A stretch of DNA of 64,000 nt from positions 58,538-122,537 of the forward strand of contig VAUL01000004.1 in the NCBI GenBank assembly GCA_005774545.1. The letters are read 5' to 3'. Below are positions 17,331 to 30,513 of the stretch, piece by piece. The notes under the pieces were generated by a model. The model did no database searches. It saw nothing but the letters and a program-made list of their open reading frames with translations, and had not been told where the DNA came from. Every line of letters starts with the position of its first letter. Within the stretch, counting starts at the first letter, position 1. Source of the stretch: Deltaproteobacteria bacterium. Its GTDB lineage: Bacteria; Desulfobacterota; Desulfuromonadia; Desulfuromonadales; BM103. The translations under genes were made by a program, and so were the position numbers.

Positions 17331-18719
17331 TCAGCCCAGCAGCTGGTCCATGATGGCCAGGGCGGCGCGGCGGCCGTCGGCGGCGGCCGTCACCGCGAGA
17401 TCGGCGCCACGCTGGCAGTCGCCGCCGGCGTAGATCTTCGGATGCGAGGTGCGCCCGGTCCCGGCGTCGATGAGCAGCTCCCCCCAGCGGCCGAGGGCGA
17501 TGCCGGCGTCGGCCAGCCAGGGGAGCCCGGCGACGTCGAAGCCGAGCGCCATGATCACCACGTCGGCCGCGACGCAATGCTCGCTGCCGGGGAGTTCCTC
17601 GATCCGCCGCCGGCCGTCGGTGCCGGGGTCGCCCAGGGTCGTGCGGATGGCATCGACGCCGACCAGGGCGCCGCCCTCGTCGACGACGATCCGCTGCGGC
17701 GCGGCCTGGAAGAGGAAGGTCACCCCCTCCTCGACGGCGTTGTAGTATTCCTTGCGGCTCCCCGGCATGTTGGCCTCGTCGCGCCGGTACAGGCAGGTCA
17801 CCTCCTGGGCGCCTTCGCGGATGGCGGTGCGCACGCAGTCCATGGCGGTGTCGCCGCCGCCGATCACCACCACCCGCTTGCCGAGGACGCCGAAGCGTTC
17901 CATCCAGGCCCGGTCGCCGAGGCGGCGTTGGACGTTGGTCAGGTACTCCATGGCCAGGAAGCAGTGCTCGTGGTTTTCGCCGGGGATGCCGGCGCGCTTG
18001 CCGTTGGTGGCGCCGATGCCGAGGAAGACGGCGTCGTACTGTTCGACCAGTCGGGCGAACGGCACGTCCTGGCCGATTTCGGTGTCGAGGTGCAGTTTCA
18101 TCCCCGCCGCCTTGAGGATCTCGAAGCGGCGGGTGACCGTCGCCTTGTCCAGCTTGAACCCGGGGATGCCGTAGGCCAGCAGCCCCCCCGGCAGGTCGGC
18201 GCGTTCGAACATCTCCACGCCGATGCCGGCGCGCAGCAGGAAGTGGGCGCAACTCATGCCGGTCGGGCCGGAGCCGATGACGGCCACCCTCCTGCCGGTG
18301 GTGATCCCGGGGAAGGGGAGCGTGTAGCCGGCCTTGAAGGCCAGGTCGGTGATCGAGGCCTCGATCGCGCCGATGCTGATCGCGCCGAAGCCGTCCTCGA
18401 GGGTGCAGGCCCCCTCGCACAGGCGGTTGTGCGGGCAGATGCGGCCGAGGATCTCCGGGAAGGGCGAACTCTCGTTGCTGAGGAGGAAGGCCCGCTCCAG
18501 ATCCTTTTCGGCGATCGCCTCCAGCCACTGCGGGATATGGTTCTGCAGCGGGCAGCCGATGGTGGTGCAGAACGGGTCGCCGCACTGCACGCAGCGCTCG
18601 GCCTGGCGCGCCACCGCACGGTCGCCGAAGAAGCGGTAGATCTCCTCGAAGGTGTGGACGCGCCGGCTGACGTCCTCCTTGACCGGTTCCTCGCGATTGG
18701 TTTCGACGAAACTTTGCAT
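17331..18719 (-). CDS. gltD: Glutamate synthase (NADPH) small subunit GltD
   Basis: This 462-residue flavoprotein transfers electrons from NADPH to the large subunit for glutamate formation from glutamine and 2-oxoglutarate. Two cysteine clusters near the N-terminus (CVQCGDPFC...GCP and [11 protein letters not shown]) bind the [4Fe-4S] centres. The FAD-binding [13 protein letters not shown] and NADPH-binding [17 protein letters not shown]ossmann motifs follow. I chose the ATG at 18719 (MQSFVETN) because the fingerprint starts there and a GGAGG lies 11 bases upstream; a longer in-frame start at 18770 would read through an intergenic hairpin. It lies downstream of gltB, separated by 130 bases of repeat-like DNA. 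Confidence 0.95.
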   Translation of the reverse strand: MQSFVETNREEPVKEDVSRRVHTFEEIYRFFGDRAVARQAERCVQCGDPFCTTIGCPLQNHIPQWLEAIAEKDLERAFLLSNESSPFPEILGRICPHNRLCEGACTLEDGFGAISIGAIEASITDLAFKAGYTLPFPGITTGRRVAVIGSGPTGMSCAHFLLRAGIGVEMFERADLPGGLLAYGIPGFKLDKATVTRRFEILKAAGMKLHLDTEIGQDVPFARLVEQYDAVFLGIGATNGKRAGIPGENHEHCFLAMEYLTNVQRRLGDRAWMERFGVLGKRVVVIGGGDTAMDCVRTAIREGAQEVTCLYRRDEANMPGSRKEYYNAVEEGVTFLFQAAPQRIVVDEGGALVGVDAIRTTLGDPGTDGRRRIEELPGSEHCVAADVVIMALGFDVAGLPWLADAGIALGRWGELLIDAGTGRTSHPKIYAGGDCQRGADLAVTAAADGRRAALAIMDQLLG

Positions 18720-18737
18720 ATATGGCTCTCTGCCTCC

Positions 18738-18766
18738 GGGGACAGGCACCGATGGAGCCTGTCCCC
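18738..18766. repeat. Perfect 10-bp stem hairpin between gltB and gltD
   Basis: GGGGACAGGC (18738-18747), a nine-base loop and GCCTGTCCCC (18757-18766) form a perfect hairpin 19 bases from the gltD start. It lacks a T-run and could attenuate or protect the operon transcript, or be a dispersed repeat. Confidence 0.7.
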
Positions 18767-18788
18767 TCATATCTCCGCGTTTAGTTGT

Positions 18789-18838
18789 GCACTCAGCACT
18801 CGTCGCTCATCGCTCATCGCTCATCGCTCGGCACTCGA
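18789..18838. repeat. CTCATCGCTCATCGC heptamer-type repeat, locus 1
   Basis: The stretch contains CACTCAGCACTC and then CGCTCATCGCTCATCGCTC, i.e. tandem seven-base units. The complementary pattern TGAGCGATGAG occurs at 41736-41764 and 55117-55148. It lies just after the gltB stop on the coding strand. Confidence 0.75.
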
Positions 18839-18848
18839 AGGAAGGCAA

Positions 18849-23261
<4,413 letters not shown>

Positions 23262-23352
23262 GAGCAATGGTCCTCGGTCGGCCCGGCTTGCTGCCGGAAG
23301 TGCTGGCGCAGGGTAGCCCCGGCGCGGCGGGAATGCAATCCCCGATGGCTCG

Positions 23353-24408
23353 TCACAGCCACTTCTTGAACCGGAAGCCGGCCAGCATGCCGGCAGCGCA
23401 GGCGATCATCAGCAGCCACAGGGCCGGGTAGCCCCATTCCCAGCGCAGTTCCGGCATGTAGTCGAAATTCATGCCGTAGACGCCGACCAGGAAGGTCAGC
23501 GGGATGAAGATGGTGGCCATGATGGTCAGCACCTTCATGATCTCGTTGGTGCGCTGGCTGACGCTGGAGAGGTACAGGTCGAGCAGGCCGGAAACCGAGT
23601 CGCGGTAGATCTCGGTGGTGTCGATGATCTGCACCAGGTGCTCGTAGAGGTCGCGCAGGAACGGCACGGTGCGCTCCTCGATAAGTTCCGACCCCTCGCG
23701 CTCCAGGCTGGAGACCACCTCGCGCAGCGGCCAGACCGCCTTGCGTACGGTCATCAGGTCGCGCTTCAGGGTGTGAATGCGCTGCAGGGTGGCGCGTTGC
23801 GGCCGGTCGGCCAGCTCCTCCTCGAGGTCGGTGAGGATTTCGCCGAGCTGCTCCAGGACGGGAAAATAACTGTCGACGATCGAGTCGATCAGCGAATAGG
23901 CGAGGTAGTCCGCACCCCGCTGCCGGTGCCGCCCCTTCGGGGAGCGCAGGCGCTCCCGCACCCCGTTGAAAACGTCGCCCGGCTGCTCCTGGATCGACAG
24001 TACCGCATTGCCGGTGACGGCGATGCTGACCTGCTCGGTTTCCAGGCGGCTTCCAGCGGCGTCGAGGCTGAGGATCTTGAGAATGACCAGCAGGCTGTCG
24101 CCGAAGTTCTCGACCTTGGGCCGGTGTTCGGTGTTGAGCAGATCCTCCAGGGCCAGGGAGTTCAGGCCGAAGCCGCGGCCGAGTTTTTCGACGAGGGGGA
24201 CGTCGTGGATGCCGAGCAGGTCGACCCAGTGCAGCCCCGGCTGGCGGCAGCGCTCCAGGCACTCGTCGGCGCTGCAGTCGGTCTGCTGTACGAACAGTTC
24301 CGGGCCGTAATCGATCAGGTCGAGCCGGGCCGTTTCCAGGCGCCGTTCGCCGATGTGCAGCAATGTGCCCGGGGACAGCCCGATTCTTTGTCTTGCCGGT
24401 TCACCCAT
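23353..24408 (-). CDS. corA: CorA family magnesium/cobalt channel
   Basis: The 351-residue protein is a CorA-type divalent cation channel of the inner membrane. The long N-terminal cytoplasmic part contains the typical DLLGIHDVPLVEKLGRGFGL block; two C-terminal membrane helices are seen (FIPLTFLVGVYGMNF and WLLMIACAAGMLAGF). The selectivity signature GMN is present in VYGMNFDYMPEL, and the periplasmic loop ELRWEWGYP follows the usual pattern. The ATG is preceded by AAGGAG. It is transcribed leftward, divergent from the DUF47-pit operon, and 91 bases ahead of gltB on the same strand. Confidence 0.95.
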   Translation of the reverse strand: MGEPARQRIGLSPGTLLHIGERRLETARLDLIDYGPELFVQQTDCSADECLERCRQPGLHWVDLLGIHDVPLVEKLGRGFGLNSLALEDLLNTEHRPKVENFGDSLLVILKILSLDAAGSRLETEQVSIAVTGNAVLSIQEQPGDVFNGVRERLRSPKGRHRQRGADYLAYSLIDSIVDSYFPVLEQLGEILTDLEEELADRPQRATLQRIHTLKRDLMTVRKAVWPLREVVSSLEREGSELIEERTVPFLRDLYEHLVQIIDTTEIYRDSVSGLLDLYLSSVSQRTNEIMKVLTIMATIFIPLTFLVGVYGMNFDYMPELRWEWGYPALWLLMIACAAGMLAGFRFKKWL

Positions 24409-24566
24409 GCCATTCTCCTTCGCAATAACCGAACAATTGTAGCAGGTTGCTCGGAACTGCCAAGACGCCGTCGGAAACGCCAGGAAAAGGTTCCCAAATC
24501 ACCGGGGCTGTGCTATGTAAGAGGGATCAAAATCAAGACCACGAGTTGCCGGGTCACGGAGGCCGC

Positions 24567-25184
24567 ATGTTCGGACTGATTCCCAAGGATGAGAAGTTTT
24601 TCGCGCTGTTCAAGGAAATGACCACCACCATTATCGAGGGCGCCCAGCTCCTCAAGGATATGATGGATCATTATGTCGACCCGCCGCTCAGCCAGCAACG
24701 GATCAAGGACGTCGAGCACAAGGCCGACCATCTCACCCACGACATCATCAGGAAACTCAACAAGAGTTTCGTGACCCCCCTTGACCGCGAAGACATCTAC
24801 TCCCTGGCCGGCGCCCTCGACGACATCCTCGACCTGATCGACGCCACGTCGCAGCGCTTCGTCATGTACAACATCGAGAAGCCGACCCAGGAAGCCAAGG
24901 AGCTTGCGTTCCTGATCCTCAAGTCGTGCCAGACCCTCGACAAGGCGGTCGCCCTGCTCGGCGGCAAGCTCGAGCCGATCGCCGAGTACTGCATGGAGGT
25001 CAACTCCCTGGAGAACGAGGCCGACCGGGTCTACCGCGAAGCGGTCAGCCGGTTGTTCGATGAAGAGAAGGATCCGATCCAGCTGATCAAGTGGAAAGAA
25101 CTCTACGAGACGCTCGAAAAGGTCACCGACAAGTGCGAGGACGCCGCCAACATCCTCGAAAGCGTGGTGGTGAAAAATGCCTGA
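24567..25184 (+). CDS. DUF47 (PhoU-like) phosphate transport accessory protein
   Basis: This 205-residue all-helical protein belongs to the DUF47/TIGR00153 family, PhoU-like regulators found with Pit-type transporters. Diagnostic are the N-terminal MFGLIPKDEKFFALF, the E/DXXXD metal-binding motifs in DVEHKADHLTHDIIRKLN and SLENEADRVYREAVSRLF, and PLDREDIYSLAGALDDILD. The ATG at 24567 has CACGGAGG just upstream. Its last eight bases overlap the start of the Pit gene, so the two are translationally coupled. It probably modulates the activity of that transporter. Confidence 0.92.
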   Translation: MFGLIPKDEKFFALFKEMTTTIIEGAQLLKDMMDHYVDPPLSQQRIKDVEHKADHLTHDIIRKLNKSFVTPLDREDIYSLAGALDDILDLIDATSQRFVMYNIEKPTQEAKELAFLILKSCQTLDKAVALLGGKLEPIAEYCMEVNSLENEADRVYREAVSRLFDEEKDPIQLIKWKELYETLEKVTDKCEDAANILESVVVKNA

Positions 25185-26178
25185 AAGCGCTTTCCTGGTT
25201 CTGCTGCTGGTCATCGCGGCGGCACTGGCTTTCGACTATATCAACGGCTTCCACGATACTGCCAACGCCATCGCCACCTGCGTGTCGACCCGGGCGCTGT
25301 CGGTCAAGGCCGCCATCTTCATGGCCGCCATTCTCAACTTCGCCGGGGCGCTGGTCTCCACCAAGGTGGCCACCACGATCGGCAAGGGGATCGTCGATGC
25401 CCAGGACGTCACCCAGATGGTGATCTTCGCCGGGGTGATGGGGGCGATCATCTGGAACCTGATCACCTGGTATGTCGGCCTGCCGTCCTCGTCGTCGCAC
25501 GCGCTGATCGGCGGCGTGATCGGCGCGGCGGTCGCCCATGCCGGCAGCTCGGTGCTGCTCTGGGGAGGGCTGAAGAAGATCATCCTGGCCCTGATCCTGT
25601 CGCCGATCGTCGGCACGGCCATCGGTTTCACGATCATGCTGGCGGTAATGTGGATCTTTCGCAAAAAGGCGCCGGGACCTTTGAACATCGGCTTCCGTCG
25701 CCTGCAGGTGGTCTCCGCCGCCTTCATGGCCTTCTCCCACGGGACGGCCGACGCCCAGAAGTCGATGGGGATCATCACCCTGGCACTGCTCAGCTACGGG
25801 GCGATCCCGGCGTTTGCCGTGCCGCTGTGGGTCAAGCTCTCCTGCGCCATCGTCATGGGGTTGGGAACCGCCGCCGGCGGGTGGCGGATCATCAAGACGC
25901 TCGGCAAGGATTTCGTCAAGCTCCAGCCGGTGCATGGCTGTTGCGTGGAAACCGCGGCGGCCGGCGTCATTCTCGGCGCCGCTTCGATCGGCATGCCGGT
26001 CAGCACCACCCACGTCATCACCTCGAGCATTCTCGGCGTCGGCCTGACCAAGCGCATCACCGCGGTCAACTGGAATGTCGCCTACCGGATTCTCTGGGCC
26101 TGGATCCTGACGATTCCGGCCTCGGCTGCGGTGGCGTTCGTCACCTACGTGACCCTCAGCCCGTTTCTCGGCCAGTAG
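25177..26178 (+). CDS. pit: Low-affinity inorganic phosphate transporter, Pit family
   Basis: The product is a 333-residue inner-membrane permease of the PiT family, moving phosphate (possibly as a metal-phosphate complex) with protons. The duplicated family signature is visible: [20 protein letters not shown] in the first half and [20 protein letters not shown] in the second; [16 protein letters not shown] is also typical. About ten membrane segments are seen. It overlaps the upstream DUF47 gene by eight bases. ATG start follows AAAGCGTGGTGG within the end of the upstream gene. Confidence 0.94.
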   Translation: MPESAFLVLLLVIAAALAFDYINGFHDTANAIATCVSTRALSVKAAIFMAAILNFAGALVSTKVATTIGKGIVDAQDVTQMVIFAGVMGAIIWNLITWYVGLPSSSSHALIGGVIGAAVAHAGSSVLLWGGLKKIILALILSPIVGTAIGFTIMLAVMWIFRKKAPGPLNIGFRRLQVVSAAFMAFSHGTADAQKSMGIITLALLSYGAIPAFAVPLWVKLSCAIVMGLGTAAGGWRIIKTLGKDFVKLQPVHGCCVETAAAGVILGAASIGMPVSTTHVITSSILGVGLTKRITAVNWNVAYRILWAWILTIPASAAVAFVTYVTLSPFLGQ

Positions 26179-26218
26179 GCTCCGCGACATATTCCGCCAC
26201 ACCCTGGGCCCGCGGCGC

Positions 26219-26247
26219 TTTACAGCCCACGGGCTTTCGGCTAAACT
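26219..26247 (+). promoter_or_regulatory. Probable sigma70 promoter for ssb
   Basis: TTTACA (26219-26224), a 17-base spacer and TAAACT (26242-26247) lie 30 bases before the ssb start. Both boxes match consensus at five and four positions. Confidence 0.5.
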
Positions 26248-26276
26248 CCACTGAATTCCAATGCAATGGAGGCATC

Positions 26277-26726
26277 ATGGCGATCAACAAGGCGATCCTG
26301 GTAGGCAATCTCGGCAAGGATCCGGAGCTGCGCTATACCGCCAACGGCCAGGCGGTGGCCACCTTCTCGCTGGCGACCACCGAGAAGTTCAAGAACAAGG
26401 GCGGCGAGCAGCAGGAGCGCACCGAGTGGCACAATATCGTGGCCTGGGGGCCCCTGGCCGAGATCTGCGGCAAGTACCTGACCAAGGGGAAGCAGATTTA
26501 CTGCGAGGGCCGCATCCAGAGCCGCTCCTACGACGACCGTGACGGCAACAAGCGCTACATCACCGAAATCGTCATTTCCGACATGCAGATGCTCGGCGGC
26601 CGCCCCGGCGAAGAGAGCGGGGGCGGCATGCGCCCGGCCCGGGGAACAACCCCGGCCCCGTCCCGCGAAACGATTGCCGTCCCCGATGATGCGCCCTACA
26701 ATACCGACGATGACATCCCCTTCTAG
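26277..26726 (+). CDS. ssb: Single-stranded DNA-binding protein
   Basis: This 149-residue protein binds and protects single-stranded DNA in replication, repair and recombination. The OB-fold starts with [19 protein letters not shown], and the [22 protein letters not shown] and [20 protein letters not shown] blocks are typical. A flexible Gly/Pro-rich linker follows (about 108-135), and the protein ends in the acidic partner-binding tip DDDIPF. GGAGG lies before the ATG. The HEAT-repeat gene follows 41 bases downstream. Confidence 0.97.
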   Translation: MAINKAILVGNLGKDPELRYTANGQAVATFSLATTEKFKNKGGEQQERTEWHNIVAWGPLAEICGKYLTKGKQIYCEGRIQSRSYDDRDGNKRYITEIVISDMQMLGGRPGEESGGGMRPARGTTPAPSRETIAVPDDAPYNTDDDIPF

Positions 26727-26767
26727 GGGGCAACTGCCGGTGGTGCGCCATTGAATAGAGCCCTGTC

Positions 26768-27337
26768 ATGAATCTGGAAGACCGCCGCAAGTCGCTGGCC
26801 TGCCTGCTTGTCGATCCCGACGAAGGGGTGCGCTCGGCCGCTGCTGCCGCCCTGGAACGGCTGGAGTCGCTGCAGGAGCTGTCCCAGATCGTCGCTGCGC
26901 TGAAGTCGGACAAGCGCGGCCAGCGGGTCAAGGCGATCATCGCCATGGAGAAGGTCAATTCGCCGGACGTTTTCCCCCCCCTGATCGAGCTGCTCAAGGA
27001 TCCCGATCCGGACATTCGGGCGGCGGCCATCCAGGTGCTCGGCGTCAAGGCCCACCCCAACTCCCTGACCGGCCTGGTGCGGCATCTCAAGGACCCGGCT
27101 CCGGCCGTGCGGGTGCATACGGCCGAGGCCCTCGGCAACTTCAGGGATGCCCGCCTAGTGCCCTATCTGGCCGCCATGCTCAAGGACGAGGACGAGCAGC
27201 TGGTTGCCAGTGCGGCCCGTTCGCTCGGCCGTCTCGGCTGTGCCGACGCCGCGCCGCCGCTGGTCGCCCTGCTGCGCGACCCGCGCCCCGGCGTGCGCCG
27301 CACCGCGGCCGAAGCCCTGGCGGAGGTGCCGCTGTAG
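26768..27337 (+). CDS. HEAT-repeat protein
   Basis: The 189-residue protein consists almost wholly of HEAT-type helical repeats of about 31 residues, e.g. LLKDPDPDIRAAAIQVLG, HLKDPAPAVRVHTAEALG, MLKDEDEQLVASAARSLG and LLRDPRPGVRRTAAEALA; five to six repeats fill its length. There is no signal peptide or catalytic motif. It probably serves as a protein-interaction scaffold or resembles phycobilisome-lyase-type HEAT proteins in form only. It lies downstream of ssb and ahead of a strong terminator. A longer HEAT protein is encoded at 28866-30431 on the other strand. Confidence 0.85.
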   Translation: MNLEDRRKSLACLLVDPDEGVRSAAAAALERLESLQELSQIVAALKSDKRGQRVKAIIAMEKVNSPDVFPPLIELLKDPDPDIRAAAIQVLGVKAHPNSLTGLVRHLKDPAPAVRVHTAEALGNFRDARLVPYLAAMLKDEDEQLVASAARSLGRLGCADAAPPLVALLRDPRPGVRRTAAEALAEVPL

Positions 27338-27357
27338 CCACTGCCGAACGTAAAGCT

Positions 27358-27398
27358 GCAAGAGGCCGGAGCTGATCGCTCCGGCCTCTTGCGTTTTT
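27358..27398 (+). terminator. Strong rho-independent terminator after the HEAT gene
   Basis: GCAAGAGGCCGGAGC (27358-27372), a TGATC loop and GCTCCGGCCTCTTGC (27378-27392) form a perfect 15-bp stem followed by G and five Ts. Confidence 0.92.
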
Positions 27399-27415
27399 AT
27401 TGTAGAACCGGTGCC

Positions 27416-27540
27416 GGACCGATCAAAAATGTCCGGAGGCAAGGCGCTCGCAGGTTGAGGAGTGAGGCGGACCGAAAGGTACGTCGCAACGACGAGATCA
27501 AGAGCAACGCCGCAGGCGGGCGTTTTTCATCGGTCCCCTA
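27416..27540. repeat. Long imperfect hairpin element (REP/MITE-like)
   Basis: The ends are imperfect inverted repeats: GGACCGATCAAAAATGTCCG on the left and the complement of CGGGCGTTTTTCATCGGTCC on the right, agreeing at about 16 of 20 positions. The middle can also fold, around a GAAA loop flanked by GGACC and GGTAC and by GTTG...CAAC. The right arm ends beside the stop codon of the HD-GYP gene and carries a T-run that could terminate transcription. Confidence 0.65.
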
Positions 27541-28869
27541 GTCCAGGAAGTCGACGACGTCGATCCCTTTCGAGAACGGATCCACCTCGGCGACGATTTT
27601 CCGCGGCTGGTTCGGGCCGAGGTGCAGGCGTTGCGGCTCCCCGAGGAGTTGCCCGGCGGCGTCGAAAATGATCTTGATGTCGGCCAGGCTCGGGTCGGCC
27701 GTGTCGACCTTGACGACCAGGCCGATCTCGTTGTTGTCGAGGCGCACCAGGCTGCCGACCGGGTAGGGGCCGAGCGACGCGACGAACTTTTCGACATAGC
27801 CGGGGTGCAGTGAGGTGCCGGCGATTTCGCGCATGCGGGCGATGGCCTTGCGCGGCGTGAACGGACGCTGGTAGGAGCGCAGCGTGGTCATGGCATCATA
27901 GGCGTCGGCGATGGCCGTCATGTCGACCAGGGGCGAGACGGAATGGCCGGCGGCATCGCCGGGGTAGCCCTGCCGGTCGTAGCGCAGATGATGGCCGAGG
28001 ACGATGTCCATCACCTCCGGCGTGACGCCGTCCATCTTGGTGATGATGTCGGCGCCGAAGCGCGGATGTTTCTTGATCTCGTCGAATTCGGCATCGGTCA
28101 GTTTTCCCGGCTTGGTGATGATGGCGACATCGACGCGCAATTTGCCGAGATCGTGGAGCAGGCCGCCGAAGCCGAGGGTGCGCAGCTGCTCTTCGCTGAC
28201 CGCGCAGGCGCGGCCGACCGCCAGGGAGATGACCGAGACGTTCACCGAATGGGTAAAGGTGTAGTTGTCGTAATCCTTGAGCATCGACAGGGCGAACAGG
28301 GCATGGGGCTCGGTGAGGGTGAGCTGGGCCATGCTCTTCACCACCTTCATCGCCTCTTCCGACGAAGGAATCTCCCCCATGCGCACGTCGTTGAAGATCT
28401 GGTCGACGACCTTGAGTGCCTTTTTGTAGACCTTGCGCGGCTGGCCGGCATCCTCGTCTTCATCGTCGAAGATCACGGCGCGGATCAGTTCGACGTTCTG
28501 CCGGTGCAGGGCGTCGGCAAACGCCTGGCCCTTGCCGCCGCCGGCATGCAGCAGGCCGAGCAGGACCTGGATCTCCTCGGCGGAAAGTCCGGCATGGAAC
28601 TCGATGCCGATCAGCTCGTGGGTTTCCAGCAGCCGGGCGATTTCCTGCGCCGCCGGAAACTCCTGGATGAAGAGGAAGTCTTCGACGAACAGGGTCCCTT
28701 CCAGCAGCCCCATCTTGATCGATTTTTTGTGCTGCAGCAGGCTGAACAGACCGTTTTGCAGGGTCTGGACCTGCTTGGTCGTCGCCGGGTGGTCGAGCGC
28801 ATACAGGCGCAGCCCCTTGATGGCCGCGGCCAGAACCTGCACGACCTGGCGGGTTTCCTCGATATTCAT
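27538..28869 (-). CDS. HD-GYP domain protein, probable cyclic-di-GMP phosphodiesterase
   Basis: The 443-residue protein has an N-terminal helical region (1-160) of unknown role and a C-terminal HD-GYP domain that would hydrolyse cyclic di-GMP (or cGAMP). Metal-site residues are visible: His207 in FTHSVNVS, His239-Asp240 in LLHDLGKLR, His268, His293-His294, and Asp325 in ADAYDAM. The signature at 293-303 reads HHLRYDRQGYP, so the GYP triplet is kept but the usual HHE and DG positions are changed. Its ATG overlaps the stop of the HEAT-repeat gene (ATGA), so they are co-translated. A short tail (about 375-443) follows the catalytic domain. Confidence 0.9.
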   Translation of the reverse strand: MNIEETRQVVQVLAAAIKGLRLYALDHPATTKQVQTLQNGLFSLLQHKKSIKMGLLEGTLFVEDFLFIQEFPAAQEIARLLETHELIGIEFHAGLSAEEIQVLLGLLHAGGGKGQAFADALHRQNVELIRAVIFDDEDEDAGQPRKVYKKALKVVDQIFNDVRMGEIPSSEEAMKVVKSMAQLTLTEPHALFALSMLKDYDNYTFTHSVNVSVISLAVGRACAVSEEQLRTLGFGGLLHDLGKLRVDVAIITKPGKLTDAEFDEIKKHPRFGADIITKMDGVTPEVMDIVLGHHLRYDRQGYPGDAAGHSVSPLVDMTAIADAYDAMTTLRSYQRPFTPRKAIARMREIAGTSLHPGYVEKFVASLGPYPVGSLVRLDNNEIGLVVKVDTADPSLADIKIIFDAAGQLLGEPQRLHLGPNQPRKIVAEVDPFSKGIDVVDFLD

Positions 28870-30431
28870 GGGGTGTCCTTGTCAAGCAGCATGAGGGCCT
28901 GGACGGCAGCCCGGGCGACCGCCGGGGCGCGGTCTCCGGAGGCCTTTTCCAATACCGTCCGCACCGATTCGTCGCCGATTTCACCGAGCGCGGCAACCGC
29001 CGCGGCCCGCAGTTCATCGTTGAGAGCGCGCCGCAGCAGGCTGCGCCGGCCGAGAATCTTGAGCAGGGGGGCGACGGCTTCGCTGGAGCGGATCTCGCCG
29101 AGCGCCCGGATCGCGTCCTTCTTGATGTCGACGGCTCCCCGGCTCAATTCCGGCTGCTCGATGAGCTTGATGAGGGTGGGGATGGCGCTGGCGGCCCGGA
29201 TCGCTCCGAGGGAGAGCAGGGCCTGGCGGCTCAACTCCTGGTCGTCCGATTCGGCGGCTTTGAGGAGGATGTTGACGGCCCGCTGGCCGCCGATCTTGGT
29301 CAGGGAGCGGACCGCCTCCCGCCGGACGCGGATATCCTTGTGCTCGAGCAGTGGCGTCAGGTGCGGCAGGGAATCCTGGCTGCGGATTTCGCCGAGAATG
29401 GCCACGGCATTGCGTACCACGTACCAGCGGTCGTCGAACAGGTGCTCCTGCAGGACCGGGACGGCGGCGACGCCGGTTCTGACCAGGACGTCGGCCAGAA
29501 CCTTGCGGTTCGTGGCGGAGGTTTCCTCTGCCAGCAGGAACATCAGGCGCCGAACGATCTTGTCGCCGAGGAAGGCGAGGACGTTGAGCAGGGCCTTGCG
29601 GGCCGCCTCGCCGCACTCCCGGTCGACGAGCATGGCCACGAGAAAGTCGGTCAGTTCGTCGGTCGCCAGTTGCCCCAGGGCGTTGAGCGCATGGGCGCGG
29701 CGGACTTCCGAGAACTTCTGCCCGGTGGCATTGCGGCAGAGCAGCACCATCGCACGCAGCACCAGGGCGCGGTTTTCGATGATCAGGTTGAGCCGCAGGA
29801 GCGGGATCAGCTCCTGCAGGTGGTTGCGGAAGCGCTGGTCGTCGGTCTCCTCGTCGAGCCGCTTGAGGAGCCGCTCCAGGTCGAGGGCCTGAGCCTGGGC
29901 CGGGGTCAGCTGGCTGGTCTTGTCGCCCGGTGCGGCCGTCGTTTCGGTTTCGGGGGGGAGGGCCTCGATTTTTTTCCGGCGCTCGAGGATCGTCTCCAGG
30001 TCCTGCTCGTTGACCCAGATGGTGGTGATGCGGGCCTGTTCGAGAACCGCCTGGATCCCGCCGCGGGCATGGATTTCCTGGGGATCGAGGATCAGGTTCT
30101 GCACGAAGCGGAGCAGATCCTCGGCCTTCAGGTCGGAGAGCACGGTCAGGTACTGGATGCGGCGGGCAAAGCAGAAGGTCGCCAGCTGGTTGAGCACCTG
30201 GAGGGTTTTGGCGACCGGCTGATCGTTGAGCAGGAAGCCCTCCCGGCGTACGGTCAGGCTGAGGTGCCGGTCGTTCTGCAGCAGCGGCAGGAAACCCTTG
30301 AGGCACTCGTGGGCCGCCAGTTGCAGGGCCGGGTGTCCCGGCGGATAGTAGCGCAGCGCCTTGATCTGCTTGACCAGACCGGTCAGGGCGGAGGCGATCC
30401 GGTTGTGGAGATCGTTGTCAGGCTGCTGCAT
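28866..30431 (-). CDS. HEAT-repeat protein coupled to HD-GYP
   Basis: This 521-residue protein has an N-terminal region (1-200) with YYPPGHPALQLA and a middle linker rich in Glu/Pro, then HEAT repeats from about 270 on: VRNAVAILGEIRSQDSLPHL, VRREAVRSLTKIGGQRAVNIL, LSRQALLSLGAIRAASAIPTL and KKDAIRALGEIRSSEAVAPLL. The N-terminal LRYYPPGHPA and the HD-GYP partner's LRLYALDHPAT share a similar pattern, suggesting a related N-terminal module in both proteins. No catalytic motif is seen. GAGGGGAG precedes the ATG. Stop and start of the two genes overlap by four bases, so it likely acts with the HD-GYP protein, perhaps as sensor or scaffold. Confidence 0.85.
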   Translation of the reverse strand: MQQPDNDLHNRIASALTGLVKQIKALRYYPPGHPALQLAAHECLKGFLPLLQNDRHLSLTVRREGFLLNDQPVAKTLQVLNQLATFCFARRIQYLTVLSDLKAEDLLRFVQNLILDPQEIHARGGIQAVLEQARITTIWVNEQDLETILERRKKIEALPPETETTAAPGDKTSQLTPAQAQALDLERLLKRLDEETDDQRFRNHLQELIPLLRLNLIIENRALVLRAMVLLCRNATGQKFSEVRRAHALNALGQLATDELTDFLVAMLVDRECGEAARKALLNVLAFLGDKIVRRLMFLLAEETSATNRKVLADVLVRTGVAAVPVLQEHLFDDRWYVVRNAVAILGEIRSQDSLPHLTPLLEHKDIRVRREAVRSLTKIGGQRAVNILLKAAESDDQELSRQALLSLGAIRAASAIPTLIKLIEQPELSRGAVDIKKDAIRALGEIRSSEAVAPLLKILGRRSLLRRALNDELRAAAVAALGEIGDESVRTVLEKASGDRAPAVARAAVQALMLLDKDTP

Positions 30432-30513
30432 GCACTCCCCTCGGGCAGGAACCGGCCGGAATCGGACAAGCTGTCATTCTAGAAGATTTTCCGCCGTCTG
30501 ACCAGTCCTGACG

